A stretch of 64,000 bases of DNA from Micromonospora sediminicola (GTDB lineage Bacteria > Actinomycetota > Actinomycetes > Mycobacteriales > Micromonosporaceae). The position numbers and the translations under genes were made by a program. Each line of letters opens with the position of its first letter. Within the stretch, counting starts at the first letter, position 1. Under the pieces are notes generated by a model. That model was not told the DNA's origin and ran no database searches. It was given only the letters and a program-made list of their open reading frames with translations. Below, one piece after another: positions 58,808 to 64,000 of this stretch. The stretch spans positions 124,001 through 188,000 of the forward strand of contig NZ_FLRH01000003.1 of assembly GCF_900089585.1 (NCBI RefSeq), given 5' to 3'.

Positions 58808-60232
58808 TCAGAGGATGGGGGGTGGGGAGTAGGTGGCGGCGTGGGGGTGGGTTTCGACGATCTTGGTGATTCTCGCGGTCACGCGGGTGACCTGGTCGGG
58901 GGCGGCGCCGACGAAGGCGTTGCGGTCGGCGACCAGGGAGTCGATCTCGGCCCGGGTCAGACCCAGGCGGCCGTCGGCGGCGAGGCGGTCGAACAGGTCG
59001 TTCTCGGCCGCGCCCTTCTCCCGCATGGCCAGCGCGACGGCGACCGCGTGCTCCTTGATCACCTCGTGCGCGACCTCCCGGCCCACCCCCCGGCGTACGG
59101 CCGCGACCAGGATCTTCGTGGTGGCGAGGAACGGCAGGAACCGCTCCAGCTCCCGGTTGATCACCGCCGGGTACGGGCCGAACTCGTCCAGCACGGTGAG
59201 GAACGTCTGGAACAGGCCGTCGGCGGCGAAGAACGCGTCCGGCAGCGCCACCCGGCGCACCACCGAGCAGGAGACGTCCCCCTCGTTCCACTGGTCACCG
59301 GCCAGCTCGCCGACCATCGACAGGTAACCCCGGATGATCACCGCGAAGCCGTTGACCCGCTCCGACGAGCGGGTGTTCATCTTGTGCGGCATCGCGCTGG
59401 ACCCGACCTGGCCCGGCTTGAAGCCCTCGGTGACCAGCTCCTGGCCCACCATCAGCCGGATCGTGGTGGCCAGCGACGACGGCGCTGCGGCCACCTGGGC
59501 CAGCGCGGAGAGCACGTCGAAGTCCAGCGAGCGCGGGTAGACCTGGCCGACGCTGTCCAGCACCCGGGCGAACCCGAGGTGCCCGGCCACCCGCTGCTCC
59601 AGCTCGGCGACCTTGCCGGCGTCGCCGTCGAACAGGTCGAGCTGGTCGGCGGCGGTGCCCACCGGCCCCTTGATCCCCCGCAGCGGGTAGCGGCCGATCA
59701 GATCCTCCAGCCGCTCGTACGCGATCAGCAGCTCCTCCGCCGCCGACGCGAAGCGCTTGCCGAGCGTGGTGGCCTGCGCGGCGACGTTGTGCGACCGGCC
59801 GGTCATCACCAGCGCGGAATACTCGCCCGCGTGCCAGCCGAGCCGGGCCAGCGTGGCGACCACCCGGTCCCGGATCAGCTCCAGCGAGGCGCGGATCTGG
59901 AGCTGCTCGACGTTCTCGGTCAGGTCGCGGGAGGTCATCCCCTTGTGCACGTGCTCGTGCCCGGCGAGCGCGCTGAACTCCTCGATCCGGGCCTTCACGT
60001 CGTGCCGGGTGACCCGCTCGCGCGCCGCGATCGAGGCCAGGTCGACGTCGTCGACCACCCGCTCGTACGCCTCGACCACCCCGTCCGGCACCGGCACGCC
60101 GAGGTCACGCTGGGCCCTGAGCACCGCCAGCCAGAGCCGGCGCTCCATCCGGACCTTCTCCTCCGGCGACCAGAGGGCGACCAGCTCGGGTGAGGCGTAC
60201 CGGTTGGCGAGCACGTTCGGGATCGTCGTCAC
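58808..60232 (-). CDS. purB: Adenylosuccinate lyase
   Basis: 474 aa from GTG 60232 (VTTIPNVLANRYAS); an ATG three codons upstream is possible. Motifs are RHDVKARIEEF, HKGMTSRDLTEN, MTGRSHNVAAQATTLGKR, and the fumarase/ASL signature GSSAMPHKMN. It acts twice in purine synthesis (SAICAR and adenylosuccinate cleavage). It follows the toxin/immunity pair by 31 bases on the same strand. Confidence 0.95.
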   Translation of the reverse strand: MTTIPNVLANRYASPELVALWSPEEKVRMERRLWLAVLRAQRDLGVPVPDGVVEAYERVVDDVDLASIAARERVTRHDVKARIEEFSALAGHEHVHKGMTSRDLTENVEQLQIRASLELIRDRVVATLARLGWHAGEYSALVMTGRSHNVAAQATTLGKRFASAAEELLIAYERLEDLIGRYPLRGIKGPVGTAADQLDLFDGDAGKVAELEQRVAGHLGFARVLDSVGQVYPRSLDFDVLSALAQVAAAPSSLATTIRLMVGQELVTEGFKPGQVGSSAMPHKMNTRSSERVNGFAVIIRGYLSMVGELAGDQWNEGDVSCSVVRRVALPDAFFAADGLFQTFLTVLDEFGPYPAVINRELERFLPFLATTKILVAAVRRGVGREVAHEVIKEHAVAVALAMREKGAAENDLFDRLAADGRLGLTRAEIDSLVADRNAFVGAAPDQVTRVTARITKIVETHPHAATYSPPPIL

Positions 60233-60263
60233 GGCGCCCATTCTCCCGCACCCGCAGGGGTGC

Positions 60264-60509
60264 TCAGGGCGCCGGGTGCTCGGCCAGGATGTGGAACAGC
60301 GCGTCGGCCGCCTCCGCCTCGGAGGCGTACCGCCGCCACAGCCGGTACCGGCCGCGCTCGTAGGGGCCGATCTCCCAACCGCCGTCACCGGGCCGGAGGA
60401 ACCAGAAGTCGGGCGGGACCGGTTGGTACTCGTGCGCGTCCGCCAGCTGGAAGGCGTCGGGTGACACCCCCGCGGCCAGCAGTGCGGTCCGCAACTCGTA
60501 CCGGTCCAC
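60264..60509 (-). CDS. Putative immunity protein of the adjacent TNT toxin, 81 aa
   Basis: From GTG 60509 with GGAGG upstream. Small, acidic and cytoplasmic. The N-terminal helix (YELRTALLAAGVSPDAFQL) is followed by a Trp/Tyr-rich beta segment (FWFLRPGDGGWEIGPYERGRYRLWRRY) and a C-terminal helix. It lies 18 bases downstream of the secreted TNT-domain gene and is well translated, the usual placement of a cognate immunity gene. Its sequence is not something I can match with certainty to Mycobacterium IFT; the role is inferred from position. Confidence 0.7.
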   Translation of the reverse strand: MDRYELRTALLAAGVSPDAFQLADAHEYQPVPPDFWFLRPGDGGWEIGPYERGRYRLWRRYASEAEAADALFHILAEHPAP

Positions 60510-60527
60510 GCCCGACCTCCGATCGGC

Positions 60528-61352
60528 TCAGCAGATCTGCGACGACTGCGCCCACCCGGTCGGGTCGGTGCAGAGGCCGTCCAGGTACTCCTCCACGAGG
60601 AACCCGTGGTCGAGCAGCCACTGCACGTTCACCGGGTCCGACGCCTGCGGGAAGTAGGCCTGGTTCAACTCGAACTGGGTGCCCATGCCGGGCTGGGCGA
60701 ACCAGGGCGCGATCGGCCCGGAGTCCACCGGGAACGGCTTGACCACGCAGTACGTGTGGTAGTTGGCCAGCGGGGCGAGCGGCGTGGTGGCCGGCGGCGT
60801 CGGCGGGGTGTTCAGACTCTGCGGCGCCAGTGAGCGCGAGCTGAACGGGGTGCCGAGCGGCGCCAGGAAGGCGCCGGTCGGGTTGCCGAAGCGGTCCACC
60901 CGGTAGCCGGGCAGCAGGACCTGCCGGGCCTTGATCGGCGCGCCGTGCGGGTCCAGGACGAAGCCGTCCTCCGGCGGGAAGAGCAGGGTGGTCGGTCCGC
61001 TGGTCCAGTTCTTCAGCCATTCGGCCTCGGTCTGCGCGCCGAGCCGTTGGTAGCCGGCGAGCAGCGGCCCGACCGGCGACGCGGTGGGCAGGTTGAGCGG
61101 CCCGAGCAGCCGGTTGTTGTCGTAGAACTCGGTGGTCTGCGGGGCGGTCGGCGGAACCCTGGGCGCGCAGAGGCTCGGGGTGACCGGCCCGGGTTGCGGA
61201 CCGGCCGGCGTGACACCGGCGGCCCGTTCGTCGACCACCGTGGCGGTCTGGGCCAGCGCCGCCGAGGGCCCGAGGGCGGACAGCGCGGGCCCGGGGGCCA
61301 GCGTCAGGGCCGCGCCGGAGAGCGCGGCCAACAACCAACGGCGAGTTTTCAC
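60528..61352 (-). CDS. Secreted TNT-domain protein (NAD glycohydrolase toxin family)
   Basis: 274 aa from GTG 61352, chosen for AGGAGG six bases upstream; it gives a clean signal peptide (KTRRWLLAALSG to about residue 35). A Pro/Thr-rich stretch runs to about 65. The C-terminal domain has the tuberculosis necrotizing toxin pattern: LFPPEDGFV, LLPGYRVDRFGNPTGAFLAPLGTPF (in two parts), SSRSLAP, YHTYCVVKPFPV, and APWFAQPGMGTQFELN with the expected Gln. Unlike CpnT there is no channel domain or ESX signal. It should be a stand-alone secreted NAD(P)-cleaving enzyme. A paired Cys near the mature start and Cys at the C-terminus may form a disulfide. Confidence 0.88.
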   Translation of the reverse strand: MKTRRWLLAALSGAALTLAPGPALSALGPSAALAQTATVVDERAAGVTPAGPQPGPVTPSLCAPRVPPTAPQTTEFYDNNRLLGPLNLPTASPVGPLLAGYQRLGAQTEAEWLKNWTSGPTTLLFPPEDGFVLDPHGAPIKARQVLLPGYRVDRFGNPTGAFLAPLGTPFSSRSLAPQSLNTPPTPPATTPLAPLANYHTYCVVKPFPVDSGPIAPWFAQPGMGTQFELNQAYFPQASDPVNVQWLLDHGFLVEEYLDGLCTDPTGWAQSSQIC

Positions 61353-61516
61353 CGTGAACCTCCTGTGATGGCGTGGATCCGTCACCGCCATCCTGAGAGG
61401 CTTTCATCATTAAAATGAGTTTTTATCCGGTTCACTACCTGTTCGGGCGATCGTCACGCTTCCACCTGCGGCGTGGGAGAAGTTCACCGTCGACGGCTGA
61501 TCCGTTCCCGACGCAC

Positions 61517-61548
61517 GACGCCCGCCCGGCCCGAGCCGGGCGGGCGTC
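61517..61548 (-). terminator. Terminator after the thiolase gene
   Basis: A perfect 14-bp stem GACGCCCGCCCGGC (61517-61530) with 61535-61548 and a CCGA loop, seven bases beyond the thiolase stop. The 160 bases from here to the toxin start are unusually AT-rich around 61405-61435 and probably hold the toxin promoter. Confidence 0.8.
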
Positions 61549-61554
61549 GCCCGT

Positions 61555-62847
61555 TCAGCGCTCCAGGATGGCGGTCACGCCCTGCCCGCCGGCCGCGCAG
61601 ATGGAGATCAGGCCGCGCCCGCTCCCCTTGGCGTCGAGCAGCTTGGCCAGCGTGGCGACGATCCGGCCGCCGGTGGCGGCGAACGGGTGCCCGGCCGCCA
61701 GCGACGAGCCGTTGACGTTGAGCTTGTCCCGGTCGATCGAGCCGAGCGGCGCGTCCAGGCCGAGGCGCTCCTTGCAGAACTCCGGCGACTCCCAGGCCGC
61801 GAGGGTGGCCAGCACCTGCGACGCGAACGCCTCGTGGATCTCGTAGAAGTCGAAGTCCTGAAGCGTCAGCCCGGCCCGGGACAGCATCCGGGGCACCGCG
61901 TAGGCGGGGGCCATCAGCAGCCCCTCGTCGCCGTGCACGAAGTCGACGGCGGCCGTCTCGGACCAGGAGAACCAGGCCAGTACCGGCAGGTTGTGCTCCC
62001 GCGCCCACTCCTCCGAGGCGAGCAGCACGGTCGACGCGCCGTCGGTGAGCGGGGACGAGTTGCCGGCGGTCATGGTGGCCCGCTCGGCGTCCGGGCCCTT
62101 GGCGCCGAAGACCGGCTTGAGCGAGCCGAGCTTCTCCGCGCTGGTGTCCGCGCGGAGGTTCTGGTCGCGGGTCAACCCCAGGTAGGGGGTCATCAGGTCG
62201 TCGAAGAACCCCTTGTCGTACGCGGCCGCGAGCCGCTGGTGCGACCGGAGCGCCAACTCGTCCTGGGCGGCCCGGTCGATGTTCCAGCGCAGCGCCGTGC
62301 GGGCGGCGTGCTCACCCATGGACAGCCCGGTACGCGGCTCGGCGTTGCGCGGGATCTCCGGCTTGAACGGCTGGAGCGGGCGCAGCTTCGCCGCGATCCT
62401 GAGCCGTTCGCCGAGGGTCCGGGCCGAGTTGAGCTGGATCAGCGTGCGGCGCATGTCCTCGTTGACCGCGAGCGGCGCGTCGGAGGTGGTGTCGACGCCA
62501 CCGGCGATGCCGGCGTCGATCTGCCCGAGGGCGATCTTGTTGGCGACCAGGATGGCGGCCTCCAGTCCGGTGCCGCAGGCCTGCTGGACGTCGTACGCCG
62601 GGGTGTGCGGGTCGAGGCGGGAGCCGAGCACCACCTCCCGGGTGAGGTTGAAGTCCCGGGAGTGCTTGAGCACCGCGCCGGCCACCACCTCGCCGAGCCG
62701 TTCGCCGGCCAGCCCGAACCGGGCGACCAGCCCGTCGAGCGCCGCGCCCAGCATGTCCGCGTTCGACGCGTGCGCGTAGCGCGAGTTGGACCGGGCGAAG
62801 GGGATGCGGTTGCCGCCGATCACCGCGACCCGCCGGACACTCTGCAC
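61555..62847 (-). CDS. Acetyl-CoA acetyltransferase / thiolase
   Basis: 430 aa from GTG 62847 with AGGAGG seven bases upstream. The nucleophile Cys is in QQACGTGLEAA. HEAFA, AAGHPFAATGG and the second Cys in CAAGGQGV complete the thiolase site. The length matches the FadI/FadA2-like group. It is divergent from the FabG-like gene, with 54 bases between starts, an arrangement also seen at the mycobacterial fadA2-fabG4 locus. Confidence 0.93.
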   Translation of the reverse strand: MQSVRRVAVIGGNRIPFARSNSRYAHASNADMLGAALDGLVARFGLAGERLGEVVAGAVLKHSRDFNLTREVVLGSRLDPHTPAYDVQQACGTGLEAAILVANKIALGQIDAGIAGGVDTTSDAPLAVNEDMRRTLIQLNSARTLGERLRIAAKLRPLQPFKPEIPRNAEPRTGLSMGEHAARTALRWNIDRAAQDELALRSHQRLAAAYDKGFFDDLMTPYLGLTRDQNLRADTSAEKLGSLKPVFGAKGPDAERATMTAGNSSPLTDGASTVLLASEEWAREHNLPVLAWFSWSETAAVDFVHGDEGLLMAPAYAVPRMLSRAGLTLQDFDFYEIHEAFASQVLATLAAWESPEFCKERLGLDAPLGSIDRDKLNVNGSSLAAGHPFAATGGRIVATLAKLLDAKGSGRGLISICAAGGQGVTAILER

Positions 62848-62901
62848 GATCGGCCTCCTCGAAGCTGTTGCCCGAACCCTACTCGCCAGTAGGCTACGCC
62901 T

Positions 62902-64000
62902 ATGACCGACAGGTACGCGAGCTTCGTCCAGACGGGGGCCGGTCGCGCGCTGGTCAAGCGCCTCGGGCTGCCCGACCCGCCCCGACTGCGCCGGCACACG
63001 CCGGGCGACCCGCTCGTTCCCGGGCCGGTCCTGCTCGGCTCCTCGACCGGCGGCCGGCTCGCCGAGCCGGCCGGCAAGATCCTGGCCGCCGCCGGGGTCG
63101 AGCTGACCGACCCGGCCGCCACCACCGCCGACAGCCGTTTCGCCGCCCTGGTGTACGACGCCAGCGGCATCACCGACTCCGCCGAGCTGCGCCAGCTCTA
63201 CGACTTCTTCCACCCGCAGGCCCGATCGGTGCTGCCCAGCGGCCGGGTGATCGTGCTGGGCACGCCGCCGGACGAGTGCGGCTCACCCCGGGAGGCGACC
63301 GCCCAGCGCGCCCTGGAAGGGCTGACCCGCAGCATCGGCAAGGAGTTCGGCCGGGGTGTCACCGCCCAGCTCGTGTACGTCACCCGCGACGGCGACGCCG
63401 GCACCCCGGTGAGCCTGGAGTCCACCCTGCGCTTCCTGCTCTCCGGCCGCTCCGCGTACGTCTCGGGCCAGGTGATCCGGGTCGGCGCCGGCGCCGCCGC
63501 CGCGCCGGCCGACTGGAATCGGCCGCTGGACGGGCAGGTCGTGCTGGTCACCGGCGCGGCCCGGGGCATCGGCGCGGCGCTGGCGACGGTGCTCGCCCGG
63601 GACGGCGCGCAGGTGGTGGCGCTGGACATCCCGGCGGCCGGCGACGAACTGGCGGCGGTGGCCAACGGAATCGGCGGCAGCGCGGTGCAGCTCGACCTGA
63701 CCGCGCCGGACGCGCCGGCCCGGCTGGCCGAGCACCTGGCGTCCCGGCACGGCCGGGTCGACGTGGTGGTGCACAACGCCGGTATCACCCGGGACAAGAC
63801 GCTCGGCCGGATGGACGCCGACCGGTGGGACTCGGTGATCGACGTGAACCTGTCCAGCCAGGAGCGGATCAACGACGTGCTGCTGGAGCGCGACCTGATC
63901 CCGGCCGGCGGCCGGATCGTGTCGGTCTCCTCGATCGCCGGGATCGCCGGCAACCGGGGGCAGACCAACTACGCGACCAGCAAGGCCGGCGTGATCGGCC
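62902..64000 (+). CDS. fabG: FabG4-like 3-oxoacyl-ACP/CoA reductase (partial)
   Basis: 366 codons are present and the frame runs off the window. The N-terminal 200 residues are a degenerate flavodoxin-like/Rossmann domain (RYASFVQTGAGRALVKRLGLP, then VLLGSSTGGRL). The second, catalytic SDR domain follows (VLVTGAARGIGAALA at about 215, HNAGI, SVSSIAG, and NYATSKAG with the catalytic Tyr and Lys). This two-domain layout is that of high-molecular-weight FabG (FabG4), which is NADH-dependent. Confidence 0.92.
   Translation, partial: MTDRYASFVQTGAGRALVKRLGLPDPPRLRRHTPGDPLVPGPVLLGSSTGGRLAEPAGKILAAAGVELTDPAATTADSRFAALVYDASGITDSAELRQLYDFFHPQARSVLPSGRVIVLGTPPDECGSPREATAQRALEGLTRSIGKEFGRGVTAQLVYVTRDGDAGTPVSLESTLRFLLSGRSAYVSGQVIRVGAGAAAAPADWNRPLDGQVVLVTGAARGIGAALATVLARDGAQVVALDIPAAGDELAAVANGIGGSAVQLDLTAPDAPARLAEHLASRHGRVDVVVHNAGITRDKTLGRMDADRWDSVIDVNLSSQERINDVLLERDLIPAGGRIVSVSSIAGIAGNRGQTNYATSKAGVIG

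Overview
The window is about 64 kb of very GC-rich chromosomal DNA from a sporulating actinomycete, most likely Micromonospora or a close relative. Evidence for this is the third-position GC bias, frequent GTG starts, 4-base ATGA/GTGA gene overlaps, a bldC homologue, a DUF3073 gene, a SAF-type (PF04672) methyltransferase, a LitR-type carotenoid regulator and a Gram-positive Tad locus. It is a chromosomal core/accessory mix. I see no phage, transposase, CRISPR array, rRNA or plasmid functions.

Layout. 1-3.9 kb: the tail of an ECF sigma factor, two small secreted proteins and a Ser/Thr kinase-FHA pair. The kinase gene carries an in-frame TGA exactly where a paralogous domain has Trp. 4-7.7 kb: a SAM methyltransferase, a zinc-ribbon orphan and a GH65 glycoside phosphorylase/hydrolase. 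7.9-18.2 kb: a prepilin peptidase and a long Tad (Flp pilus) operon (lipoprotein, secreted Gly-rich protein, CpaB, CpaE, TadA, TadB, TadC, small pilin, three TadE/F/G-like minor proteins, LysM membrane protein). 18.2-22.8 kb: a Rieske protein, enoyl-CoA hydratase, flavoprotein disulfide reductase and beta-lactamase-family hydrolase. 22.9-29.4 kb: a divergent carotenoid/light cluster (crtB-phr one way, crtE-crtI-idi-litR the other). 29.4-30.8 kb: a lipoprotein polysaccharide deacetylase and three tRNA genes (Glu, Asp, Phe). 30.8-32.8 kb: a divergent arsenic locus (arsI; arsR-aquaporin-arsC). 33-45 kb: a membrane protein plus winged-helix regulator, hypotheticals, a circularly permuted ABC binding protein, beta-oxidation enzymes, a Ca-repeat protein, bldC, valine dehydrogenase and DUF3073.

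45.1-46.4 kb holds a two-gene RiPP locus: a radical SAM/SPASM maturase followed by a 70-residue precursor with an aromatic/Asn-rich tail suited to cyclophane formation. 46.5-60.2 kb is a purine region (purM, purF, then purS-purQ-purL-comB, then purB). It is interrupted by a signal-anchored protein with a roughly 450-residue Gly-Tyr-rich cytoplasmic tail, a secreted trypsin-like protease and a YbjQ protein. PurL has an unusual disordered C-terminal extension. 60.3-61.4 kb encodes a secreted TNT-type (NAD glycohydrolase) toxin followed by a small putative immunity protein. The window ends in a divergent thiolase/FabG4-like pair for fatty acid metabolism.

The most interesting items are the minimal radical-SAM RiPP locus, the stand-alone secreted TNT toxin with its neighbour, the nonsense-interrupted kinase that shares an extracellular domain with a small secreted protein, the permuted binding protein and the Gly-Tyr tail protein. 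Two copies of an imperfect palindromic element (CGATC[A/T]TG..GTTG core) and one AGGAAGGGCCCC palindrome look like dispersed repeats placed at gene ends.
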